Shown: piece by piece, positions 20,034 to 27,676 of the stretch
How the letters are laid out: every line of letters begins with the position of its first letter
Position numbering within the stretch: the stretch's first letter is position 1
From: an uncultured Clostridia bacterium
GTDB lineage: Bacteria; Bacillota; Clostridia; Oscillospirales; Acutalibacteraceae
DNA: 64,000 bases
Assembly: GCA_945948515.1 (NCBI GenBank)
Contig: CAMFBH010000002.1
Span: 31,018-95,017 of the forward strand
Direction of reading: 5' to 3'
Position numbers and translations under genes: made by a program
Notes under the pieces: model-generated
Database searches by the model: none
Told to the model about the DNA's origin: nothing
What the model saw: only the letters and a program-made list of their open reading frames with translations

Positions 20034-20051
20034 TTGTCAGACATCTTACAA
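20034..20051. promoter_or_regulatory. Palindromic operator upstream of the FadR-type gene
   Basis: TTGTCAGA-CA-TCTTACAA is an 8-2-8 palindrome with 7 of 8 arm positions complementary. GT...AC palindromes of this size are typical for FadR-group regulators. Its location next to the regulator's promoter suggests autoregulation. Confidence 0.6.
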
Positions 20052-20101
20052 CATTTTTTAATAATATCCCTTTCATTTTTTAACTTATGTGCAATTTTCA
20101 C

Positions 20102-20130
20102 TTGTAAATTATTCATTAATGTTTTATTAT
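20102..20130 (+). promoter_or_regulatory. Candidate promoter of the DUF815 ATPase gene
   Basis: TTGTAA (20102-20107), 17 bp, TATTAT (20125-20130), about 45 bp before the start codon. Confidence 0.5.
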
Positions 20131-20174
20131 ATATAAAGAATTAATTACCTTATATACTTGCGGAAGTGAAATTA

Positions 20175-21410
20175 ATGGACAAAGCAACAAAAATTAAGCA
20201 CGATATTGAATCTCTTTGCATTTACGATATAAAAGATGATGAAATAGTTAACGCTCTTTATGAGCTTCTCGATTCCGTTAACGACGGCTTAGTGCTCAAA
20301 AAACAGGGCGATTTTTTCAGAACGATGTCGCATCACTCATCGCTTCGCCACCACATTTCAAGACTCATTCTTACTGACGACAATGTTTTTTCCCGTTCAG
20401 CCGCAGCAGGAAAATGTGATGAGCTTTCCCCATCGGTTATGCAGGCGGTAAAAAGCGATTTGGCAAAGCTTGAGGAAATTTCTTTAATATCGGCACAGGA
20501 TATCGCCCAAGCTGTTTCGGACAGCGAAATGAGAGAGCTGTTTTTGGAAATGCCCGCTTGGGAAAGCAACGCACTCCCCTCTGCTCCGTTCAAAGAGAAT
20601 TGGGCAGAGCAAATCGATGAACTCATTGAGTTTCACAAGGAAAACGGTTACGGAAAATATGCAAAATATGCCGCATTTACCTGGCGCGACAGGGAGCTTG
20701 TTCCGATTTCGGCTCTTGACGGAATAAGACTTACCGACTTAAAGAACTATGAAACTCAGCGCGAGCAGGTTGTTGAAAACACAAGGGCTTTTCTTGACGG
20801 ATTTCCTGCTAACAATGTTCTCCTTTACGGCGACAGAGGAACGGGAAAAAGCTCAACAATTCATGCTATTCTCAACGAATACAGAAACAAGGGCTTGCGC
20901 ATGATTGAAATTTCCAAAGGCGATATCGGCGATCTGACAATGATAAGAGAGCAGATTTCTCAAAGCCCGATGAAGTTTATAATCTATATTGACGATTTAA
21001 GCTTCGACTCTCACGATGACTCCTTCGGCGAATTAAAGGCGGCTCTTGAGGGCTCGCTTTCCGGAAGACAGAGCAACACATTAATTTACGCAACATCAAA
21101 CAGAAGGCATCTTATTAAAGAAAACTTTAACGAGCGCGAAAACGATGTTCACCGTGCCGACACAATGCAGGAGGAGCTCAGCCTTTCCGACAGATTCGGA
21201 CTTTCTATAACCTTCATAAACCCCGATAAGAAAGACTATTTTGACATTGTTACAAAAATTGCCGCAGACCGCGGACTCGAAGCGGAAGCGAATAAGCTCT
21301 GCGAAAAAGCAGAGGTTTGGGCTCGCAGAAGAGGAGGCCGTTCCCCCAGATGCGCACGGCAGTTTATAGATTATGCCGAGGCTTGTATTAAGCGCGGCAG
21401 GGAATGGTAA
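20175..21410 (+). CDS. DUF815-type AAA ATPase
   Basis: This is an ATP-binding protein of the DUF815 family (PF05673), an AAA-like group whose cellular role is not defined. The P-loop is GDRGTGKS near residue 220, Walker B is FIIYIDDLSFD about 50 residues later, and a sensor-like ATSNRRHL follows; an SDRFGL word near the end is also typical. The N-terminal 190 residues are helical and less conserved. A GTG at 20166 is in frame, but CGGAAG (20161-20166) suits ATG 20175 with an 8-nt spacer, so that start is preferred. The gene has its own promoter and is divergent from the FadR-type regulator. No clear terminator precedes the two-component operon downstream. Confidence 0.85.
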   Translation: MDKATKIKHDIESLCIYDIKDDEIVNALYELLDSVNDGLVLKKQGDFFRTMSHHSSLRHHISRLILTDDNVFSRSAAAGKCDELSPSVMQAVKSDLAKLEEISLISAQDIAQAVSDSEMRELFLEMPAWESNALPSAPFKENWAEQIDELIEFHKENGYGKYAKYAAFTWRDRELVPISALDGIRLTDLKNYETQREQVVENTRAFLDGFPANNVLLYGDRGTGKSSTIHAILNEYRNKGLRMIEISKGDIGDLTMIREQISQSPMKFIIYIDDLSFDSHDDSFGELKAALEGSLSGRQSNTLIYATSNRRHLIKENFNERENDVHRADTMQEELSLSDRFGLSITFINPDKKDYFDIVTKIAADRGLEAEANKLCEKAEVWARRRGGRSPRCARQFIDYAEACIKRGREW

Positions 21411-21444
21411 TATTAGAGATATAATTTAAAATGTGTTCATAATT

Positions 21445-21466
21445 TTTAAAGAATGTTTAAGAAAAA
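21445..21466 (+). promoter_or_regulatory. Direct repeats upstream of the response regulator gene
   Basis: TTTAAAGAATG and TTTAAGAAAAA (21445-21455 and 21456-21466) repeat with an 11-bp period, the usual spacing for OmpR/PhoB-type dimers. An 8-bp inverted repeat, GTTCATAA/TTATGAAC (21435-21442 and 21473-21480), brackets them. Autoregulation is inferred. Confidence 0.35.
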
Positions 21467-21526
21467 TACAATTTATGAACAAAAACGAATGATAACATAA
21501 ACCCATAAAATCTCAGGAGGGATAAT

Positions 21527-22219
21527 ATGAACAATAAAATTCTTGTTGCAGACGACGATCAGAATATTTGCGAGCTTCTTAAGCTGTACCTTGAAAACGA
21601 CGGCTACACAGTTTATGTTGCAAACGACGGAAAAGAAGCAGTTTCTCTTTTCCAAACTAAATCTCCCGACCTTATTCTGCTTGACATAATGCTTCCTAAA
21701 ATGGATGGCTGGCAGGTTTGCAGAGAAATCAGAAAAACAAGCCAGGCTCCCATTATTATGGTGACCGCCAAAGGCGAAACCTTTGATAAGGTGCTCGGAC
21801 TTGAGCTTGGTGCCGACGACTATGTAACAAAGCCGTTTGACGCTAAAGAGGTTATGGCAAGAGTTAAAGCCGTTCTTCGCAGAAGTAGCGGTGAAGCTCC
21901 CGCTCCCGACGAAAAGAAGGTTGTTACCTACGATAATCTTGAAATCAACATTACAAATTACGAGCTCAAGGTTAAGGGCGTTGCAGTTGACACACCTCCG
22001 AAAGAGCTTGAGCTGATTTATCACTTTGCATCTAATCCGAACAGAGTTTACACACGCGATCAGCTTCTTGACGAGGTTTGGGGCTTTGATTATTACGGCG
22101 ACTCAAGAACCGTTGATGTTCATGTTAAAAGACTTCGTGAAAAGCTTGAGGGCGTTTCCGACAAATGGGCGCTTAAAACAGTTTGGGGCGTTGGATACAA
22201 ATTTGAAACAAAGGAATAA
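21527..22219 (+). CDS. Response regulator, OmpR/PhoB family
   Basis: The 230-aa protein has a receiver domain (residues 1-120) with acidic pocket ADDD near 8-11, phosphoacceptor Asp in LLDIMLP near 53, and conserved Lys in YVTKPF near 104. The C-terminal winged helix (about 130-228) shows VYTRDQLLDEVWGF and DVHVKRLREKL, typical for OmpR/PhoB DNA-binding domains. ATG follows AGGAGGG. The histidine kinase starts 7 nt after the stop and an HtrA-like protease follows, so the system probably senses envelope stress or secretion load, as CssRS does in Bacillus. That parallel is inference from gene order. Confidence 0.95.
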   Translation: MNNKILVADDDQNICELLKLYLENDGYTVYVANDGKEAVSLFQTKSPDLILLDIMLPKMDGWQVCREIRKTSQAPIIMVTAKGETFDKVLGLELGADDYVTKPFDAKEVMARVKAVLRRSSGEAPAPDEKKVVTYDNLEINITNYELKVKGVAVDTPPKELELIYHFASNPNRVYTRDQLLDEVWGFDYYGDSRTVDVHVKRLREKLEGVSDKWALKTVWGVGYKFETKE

Positions 22220-22225
22220 TTCTAA

Positions 22226-23716
22226 ATGGGAAAGCTGAGAGAATGGGCAAACAGTAAAAAATCGAATATGTTTGTTAAGTACTTTATCCTTTTTGCAATC
22301 ATTTTCCTTTTTTGCTTAGGCATTCTCGGCGTTTCGCTTGTTCTTCTTGTTAACATTTACTGGCAGGAGAAAAACACCTCTCTGCTTGAAAAGAACACTC
22401 ACAGCATCTGCACCACTATGCAGTCGATATGCACAATGGATGATATGAACACCGATTATTCAATCGGAAAAGAGGTTGTTTGCGAAACATTGAGTATTCT
22501 CTCAAATTCCGTTGAAGCAGATATATTCGTTTGCGATGTTGAGGGAAATGTAATTCTTTGCAAGGAAAATGCAGGCGCACATGCCGCCTACGGAAAATTC
22601 CCAACCTGTGTTAAGCATCAGAACCTCATTGTGCAAAGCAGACTGCTGCAAAAGGTTTACGAGGGCGGAACAACCACAAGAGGAGTAATAAGCTCAAAGG
22701 AATACTATATCGTAGGAGAGCCAATTAAAAGCCATAATGAAATTATAGGCTCGGTTTTTGCAATTTCTCCAACCGGAACAGGAGATCTCGTTCGAGAGAT
22801 TTTTGAAATGTTCCTGCTTTGCGCTCTTTTCTGCCTTGCAATAGGATATATATGCATTTATTTCCTAACGAAACGAATGCTTTCTCCGCTTCAGCAAATG
22901 AGCAAGGCGGCTAAGCAATTTTCTCAGGGAGACTTCTCATACCGAGTTAAAATAAAGGGCTCGGATGAACTTGTTGACCTTGCACAATCGTTTAACAATA
23001 TGGCGGATTCTCTCGATAAGCTTGAAAGCTCCAGAAGCAATTTTGTTGCAAATGTTTCTCACGAGCTTAGAACCCCAATGACCTCGATTGCCGGATTTAT
23101 TGACGGCATACTTGACGGAACAATTCCCAAAGAAAAAGAAAAATACTATCTCGGTATAGTAAGCGACGAAATCAGACGACTTTCTCGCCTTGTTGTTGCT
23201 ATGCTTAATCTCAGCAAGATTGACAGCGGCGATTTTGATTTGAAGCCCCACCACTATGATATTTCAGATCAAATAATTCATATTCTGCTTACCTTTGAGC
23301 AAAAAATCGAAAGCAAGCATATTGAAATACGCGGTCTTGACAGCTTTGTTCCAACAACCGTTTTTGCCGACACCGATATGATTTATCAGGTTGTTTACAA
23401 TTTGATTGACAACGCTGTTAAATTTACAAACGAGGGCGGCTATATTGAACTTCGTATAAACAGTTTTTCAGATTGCATTGAAGTTCATATTAAAAACAGC
23501 GGTCTCGGAATAAAAGCCGATGAGCTGTCTAAAATATTTGAAAGATTTTATAAGGTTGACAAATCACGCAGCCTTGATGCAAAAGGCGCAGGACTCGGCC
23601 TTTACATTGTTAAAACAATGGTTGAAATGCACGGCGGAAAGATTTACGCTAAAAGCGAAAACGAAAACACAGCCGAATTTGTTTTCACTCTGCCTAAAGA
23701 CAAAAACAAACTTTAA
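22226..23716 (+). CDS. Membrane sensor histidine kinase
   Basis: The 496-aa kinase partners the response regulator encoded just upstream. Two membrane helices (about residues 18-42 and 190-214) enclose an extracellular sensor of about 150 residues. HAMP follows (about 215-270), then the HisKA motif NVSHELRTPM with the phosphorylated His near 278, the N box DNAVKFTNEGG, and the G boxes GLGIK and GAGLGLYIVK. Length and order are standard. The sensor region has several Cys residues (SICTTMQSICT, EADIFVCDVEGNV) and no recognised ligand fold beyond a PAS/Cache-like size. Translation is probably coupled with the regulator gene. Confidence 0.95.
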   Translation: MGKLREWANSKKSNMFVKYFILFAIIFLFCLGILGVSLVLLVNIYWQEKNTSLLEKNTHSICTTMQSICTMDDMNTDYSIGKEVVCETLSILSNSVEADIFVCDVEGNVILCKENAGAHAAYGKFPTCVKHQNLIVQSRLLQKVYEGGTTTRGVISSKEYYIVGEPIKSHNEIIGSVFAISPTGTGDLVREIFEMFLLCALFCLAIGYICIYFLTKRMLSPLQQMSKAAKQFSQGDFSYRVKIKGSDELVDLAQSFNNMADSLDKLESSRSNFVANVSHELRTPMTSIAGFIDGILDGTIPKEKEKYYLGIVSDEIRRLSRLVVAMLNLSKIDSGDFDLKPHHYDISDQIIHILLTFEQKIESKHIEIRGLDSFVPTTVFADTDMIYQVVYNLIDNAVKFTNEGGYIELRINSFSDCIEVHIKNSGLGIKADELSKIFERFYKVDKSRSLDAKGAGLGLYIVKTMVEMHGGKIYAKSENENTAEFVFTLPKDKNKL

Positions 23717-23731
23717 AAGGAGAAATTCTTT

Positions 23732-25294
23732 ATGGACGACTTCAATAACGAAAAAGAATTTGAAAAAGAAAATGCAACAGAAGTTGAATCAACTCCTGTT
23801 GAAAACCCTCAGGGCTCCGCTCCAAGCGGCTCGCCCTACTCACAGCCGAATGCGGCTTCTTCCGATTATCAAACTCCTTACAATAATCCCACTCCGACTC
23901 AGGATAATCCTTATTACAGCCAAAAAAGACCTTATTACTACGAGCCTCCGATTAATAATGAGCCTCAAAATCCAATATACACCCAGCCGCCTGTGAACAA
24001 CGACAATACACCGTACACCCCCTCTCCTAATTTTGGAAACGGTGAAGACGGTGTTCCTAAAAAGAAGAAAAAGAAAAAAGGGCTCGCAGTTATTGCAGTA
24101 ATGCTTTGCATTTGCCTTGTTATTTCGGTTATCGGAATTTTTGCCTCAAACAGCAAAAAAGCATCGGATGAAAACGCATTAACCAACAAAACCGATTCTG
24201 CTCAGGCAACGGTTAAAAACAGCAGCGAAGCACAGATGAAGAATTCCGACGGAACATTAACCACCGCCGGAGTTTACAAAAAGGTTGTTGATTCCTGTGT
24301 AGGCGTTTCGGTTTATTCACAGCAAAACAATGTTTCCGATTTTTACAGCTATTTCTACGGAAACGGCTCGTCATCTCAGGATTCCATTCCCGACGGTAAG
24401 GAAACTCTTTCGAGCGAAGGCTCAGGTGTTCTTATGCTTGAAGATAAAGCAAAGGGCTTAACATATGTTATGACATGCGCTCATGTTATCAGCGGCGGCT
24501 CAAAATTCACAGTAACACTCAACAACGGAACCGAATATAACGCTTCTCTCGTTGGCCTTGACTCTCAAAGTGATATAGGCGTTCTCTCAGTTCAGGCAAC
24601 AGGTCTTTCCATTGCCGAATTCGGAAGCAGTGATGATATTAATGTAGGAGAGGACTGCATTGCAATAGGAAACCCCGGCGGACTTGAATACGCAAACAGC
24701 GTTACAAAGGGTATTGTTTCTGCTCTTAACAGACCTGTTTCTTCATCAATCGGTTACGATAACGAATGTATTCAGATTGATGCTGCAATCAATCCCGGTA
24801 ACAGCGGCGGTGCGCTCTTCAATATGCAGGGTCAGGTAATTGGTATTAACTCTTCTAAAATTGCTCAAACCGAATACGAAGGAATGGGCTTTGCCGTTCC
24901 GAGCAACACAGCGGTTGCAAATGCAAATTCAATCATTGCAAACGGATATGTTGCAGGAAGAGCAAAAATAGGAATTCAATACACAGCTATAACGCAGTAC
25001 AGAAATGCTTCTTCAATTCTTTCTGCTCTCGAGAAAAAAGGCTTTAAAGATGCCTCCGGCACAATGGTTATTAACGAGGTTAACAGCGATTCCGACCTTG
25101 CAAGCAAGGATATCAAGGAATACGATATGATTGTTGCCGTTAACGGAAAAACAATGACCAGCACGGATGTTATGACATCGGTTCTTGCAGAATGTAAACC
25201 CGGCGACACTATTAAGCTTACAATTGCAAGAATTGAAAACAACGAAATTAAAACCTTTGAAATTGATTGCAAGCTTATTGAAAGCAAAGAATAA
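23732..25294 (+). CDS. HtrA/DegP-like membrane serine protease
   Basis: This S1C-family protease degrades or processes misfolded proteins outside the membrane. A Pro-, Asn- and Tyr-rich cytoplasmic tail of about 110 residues ends in a Lys run, followed by a single membrane helix near 115-138. The protease domain carries His in TCAHVISG near 249, Asp in SDIGVL near 280 and Ser in NPGNSGGAL near 358. A PDZ domain occupies about 410-510 (SDLASKDIKEYDMIVAVNGK). ATG follows AAAAGGAG. Its position as third gene of the two-component operon suggests that the kinase controls it in response to envelope damage. Confidence 0.93.
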   Translation: MDDFNNEKEFEKENATEVESTPVENPQGSAPSGSPYSQPNAASSDYQTPYNNPTPTQDNPYYSQKRPYYYEPPINNEPQNPIYTQPPVNNDNTPYTPSPNFGNGEDGVPKKKKKKKGLAVIAVMLCICLVISVIGIFASNSKKASDENALTNKTDSAQATVKNSSEAQMKNSDGTLTTAGVYKKVVDSCVGVSVYSQQNNVSDFYSYFYGNGSSSQDSIPDGKETLSSEGSGVLMLEDKAKGLTYVMTCAHVISGGSKFTVTLNNGTEYNASLVGLDSQSDIGVLSVQATGLSIAEFGSSDDINVGEDCIAIGNPGGLEYANSVTKGIVSALNRPVSSSIGYDNECIQIDAAINPGNSGGALFNMQGQVIGINSSKIAQTEYEGMGFAVPSNTAVANANSIIANGYVAGRAKIGIQYTAITQYRNASSILSALEKKGFKDASGTMVINEVNSDSDLASKDIKEYDMIVAVNGKTMTSTDVMTSVLAECKPGDTIKLTIARIENNEIKTFEIDCKLIESKE

Positions 25295-25309
25295 TTGATT
25301 AGATATTAA

Positions 25310-25342
25310 AAGAAGTCCGAAGGATGAACCTTCGGACTTCTT
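25310..25342. terminator. Bidirectional terminator after htrA-like gene
   Basis: AAGAAGTCCGAAGG (25310-25323), ATGAA loop and CCTTCGGACTTCTT (25329-25342) make a perfect 14-bp stem followed by T residues; it also serves the convergent hydrogenase transcript. Confidence 0.85.
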
Positions 25343-25357
25343 AATTTTTTATTCAAT

Positions 25358-26803
25358 TTACAAATCAAAATCTTCTACGGCTTTTGTGATTGAAATATCA
25401 TTTTTCTCATTAGCGTGTTTATTTATTTTAAGCGCACCGTTGCTTTGATAATGAGTTAAGCAACCTGCTCCGCCAACACATCCGCCGTCACAAGCCATGC
25501 CCTCAATAAAGTTGTTTTTGAGAACACCCTTGCTTGCTTTGAGAAGCGCAGTTTTGCATTCTGAAATACCGTTGCACATTGCGCTGTTAACTTCCAAATC
25601 TAAGCCCTGTTCTTCAGCCGCCTTTGCAACCGCTTCCGAAACTCCGCCCGAGCGTGCAAAAACTCTTCCGAAATATGTTGAATCGGACAGCTCCTTGGGA
25701 CTGAGCGAATCAACATCTATTTCATAGGCATCAATAAGCGCCTGAAGCTCTTCAAAGGTTAGAACACAGTCTATGTATTTTCTTGCCTTTTCAAGCTGAA
25801 TTTCCGCTTTCTTGGCGGTACACGGACCTATAAAAATAACCTTTGAGCTTGGGTCCTTTTCTTTGATTGCTTTTCCGAGCTGAGCCATTGGCGAAAGATT
25901 GTGTGAAATATTGTCCTTCAAGCTTGGGAAAGCTGTTTCAATATATCTGACAAAGGCAGGACAGCAGCTCGAAGTTAAAAATCCTTTCTCGCTGAGCTCC
26001 TTTGATTCAAGAAGAGAAACCATATCTGCTCCGAGGGCAGCCTCAAAAACCTCTTTAAATCCGAGCTCACTTATTGCGCTGATTACTTTTCCGAGCTTAT
26101 CCCCCTCAAACTGAGAAGCAATGCTTGGGGCAACAACGGCATAAGCATTGAATTCTTTATTTGATTTGCTTCTTTTCAGAATATCAATGGCATTGCAGAT
26201 GTAGCTCTTATCATTTATTGCGCCGAACGGGCACTGATAAACACATGCTCCGCATGCAATGCATTTATCGTTGTCAATCTTTGCCGCATTTGTTTCACGG
26301 TCACGGTCGATTGCTCCGATTTTGCACGCCTTCTCGCACGGTCTTCTGCGATTTATAATTGCATCGTACGGGCAAACGCTTGCACATCTGCCGCAGTTAA
26401 CGCATTTATTCTTATCTATAACGCACTTCTGATTTTCATCGAAGGAAATTGCTCCAACCTTGCAAACGCTTGCACACCTATGAGCAATACATCCTCGGCA
26501 GGAATCAGTTGCCGTGTATCCGCCGGCGGGGCACTCATCGCAGGCAATATCAACAATCTCAATAACATTCGGATTGTTTTTATTTCCGCCTATTGCGAGC
26601 TTTATCCTTTGGTTTACTATTGCGCGCTCTTTATAAATACAGCATCTCATTGTTGGCTTATCCTTAACGATTTCAGCCGCGATTTCATCAAATCTGCTGA
26701 ATGCGTTTGAAAAATCCTCGGTACCGTATTTAATCATATGTTTTGCGACCTCGCGCAAAATTGTGTATTTAATTAACTGTACTTGGGTGTCAAATTCAGG
26801 CAT
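25358..26803 (-). CDS. [FeFe] hydrogenase-like protein, group B type
   Basis: The 481-aa protein has N-terminal Cys clusters, including two 4Fe-4S ferredoxin motifs (CVNCGRCASVCPYDA and CIACGACVYQCPFGA), and a C-terminal H-cluster domain. The three H-cluster signatures are present but altered: L1 reads TSSCCPAF near residue 275, L2 reads IGPCTAKKAE near 324, and L3 reads MACDGGCVGGAGC near 434. Lack of the Trp in L1 and the Met-Pro in L2 points to group B enzymes rather than classical group A. Group B members are common in anaerobic Firmicutes and would use ferredoxin to make H2. The gene lies 21 nt behind an APH-fold kinase gene. No maturase gene (hydE, hydF, hydG) is in the window. Confidence 0.85.
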   Translation of the reverse strand: MPEFDTQVQLIKYTILREVAKHMIKYGTEDFSNAFSRFDEIAAEIVKDKPTMRCCIYKERAIVNQRIKLAIGGNKNNPNVIEIVDIACDECPAGGYTATDSCRGCIAHRCASVCKVGAISFDENQKCVIDKNKCVNCGRCASVCPYDAIINRRRPCEKACKIGAIDRDRETNAAKIDNDKCIACGACVYQCPFGAINDKSYICNAIDILKRSKSNKEFNAYAVVAPSIASQFEGDKLGKVISAISELGFKEVFEAALGADMVSLLESKELSEKGFLTSSCCPAFVRYIETAFPSLKDNISHNLSPMAQLGKAIKEKDPSSKVIFIGPCTAKKAEIQLEKARKYIDCVLTFEELQALIDAYEIDVDSLSPKELSDSTYFGRVFARSGGVSEAVAKAAEEQGLDLEVNSAMCNGISECKTALLKASKGVLKNNFIEGMACDGGCVGGAGCLTHYQSNGALKINKHANEKNDISITKAVEDFDL

Positions 26804-26824
26804 CCGTTAAATCATCCTTAAAAA

Positions 26825-27565
26825 TTATTGAAAATCAAAAACATTTACCCATTTATCAAGCATTTCTTTTTCTTCGGGTATGTTCTTTGTGCTCTGCGAG
26901 CATGCAACAATGGGAAGCCACTGCCAAACAAGCTGCTTTGCAATGTCACTCTTCTTGCAGAAAAGGTCAAGATATTTCTCGGCAATTTCATCCTTACCTG
27001 CAAGCTTAAATGTTAAATAAGTTCTTGCGGCATCTGCCGAAGCATTGCCCTGAGTTGCATGTGCCCAGTCAAGAATATAAAACTTGCCGTCAGGTGTTAC
27101 AACAACATTGCTGGGGCAGAAATCACCGTGAAGCACCTTATTGTGCTTTTTCATTGAATCAAGGCGTGTATGCAAATCATAGCGAAGAGTTGCTTCATAT
27201 CCCGAAGCGCTGATTTTTGCATGCATTTTATCCTTAATTTTATTGAGATGCTTTGCTGTTTTTGAATGAATTTCTCTCTGAATATCAACAAACTTTTCAA
27301 GATATTCATCAATCTTAGCAGGATTCTCATCCATAAGCTGCTGCATTGTTTTTCCCTCAATATACTCTGTAACAATCGCAGTTTTACCGTCAACCTTTGT
27401 TATATCGAGAAGCTTGGGAATATTAAGTCCTGTTTCCTCAACGCGTGCTGTGTTAAGCGCTTCGTTTAAAATATCCGCCTTTGAAAAGGTGTCGTCAAAA
27501 ACCTTAACAACCTTATCTCCGTCACGGAAAATGGTTTTATGTTCTCTTTCTTTTAAAACTTTCAT
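26825..27565 (-). CDS. APH-fold phosphotransferase, substrate unknown
   Basis: This 246-aa protein belongs to the aminoglycoside phosphotransferase/choline kinase-like fold. The catalytic loop is HGDFCPSN near residue 146 and the metal-binding Asp lies in YILDWAHA near 166; the N-lobe contains KVVKVF and an ATP-site EYIEGKTM segment. Such proteins phosphorylate small alcohols, sugars or antibiotics; nothing here supports antibiotic resistance. ATG 27565 follows AGGAGGT. It is the promoter-proximal gene of a two-gene unit with the hydrogenase, a partnership I do not know from established pathways. Confidence 0.85.
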   Translation of the reverse strand: MKVLKEREHKTIFRDGDKVVKVFDDTFSKADILNEALNTARVEETGLNIPKLLDITKVDGKTAIVTEYIEGKTMQQLMDENPAKIDEYLEKFVDIQREIHSKTAKHLNKIKDKMHAKISASGYEATLRYDLHTRLDSMKKHNKVLHGDFCPSNVVVTPDGKFYILDWAHATQGNASADAARTYLTFKLAGKDEIAEKYLDLFCKKSDIAKQLVWQWLPIVACSQSTKNIPEEKEMLDKWVNVFDFQ

Positions 27566-27580
27566 AAAAATGACCTCCTA

Positions 27581-27642
27581 TAAAAAACCCTTCCCAGGTC
27601 TTCTTATAGTAATATTATATAATAAACGCATAGGAAGGGCAA
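27581..27642 (-). promoter_or_regulatory. Overlapping promoter and terminator-like dyad before the APH-fold gene
   Basis: On the minus strand TTGCCC (27642-27637), 17 bp and TATAAT (27619-27614) form a promoter. Sequence GCCCTTCC spanning that -35 box is complementary to GGAAGGG at 27594-27588, which is followed by six T and then the ribosome site. Read-through RNA from adhE could form this long-loop terminator, whereas RNA started at the local promoter lacks the first arm. Confidence 0.4.
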
Positions 27643-27676
27643 TATATTTTATTAGGTTTTAATAAATTTTTACAAA

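Noticed and set aside
21473..22024. Open frame of 183 codons antisense to the response regulator gene
   Set aside because: It overlaps a certain gene and its own promoter region and shows no protein family.
26825..27565. Antibiotic resistance phosphotransferase
   Set aside because: Only the general APH-fold motifs are present; context is a hydrogenase gene and no sign of mobility or resistance-specific sequence is visible.
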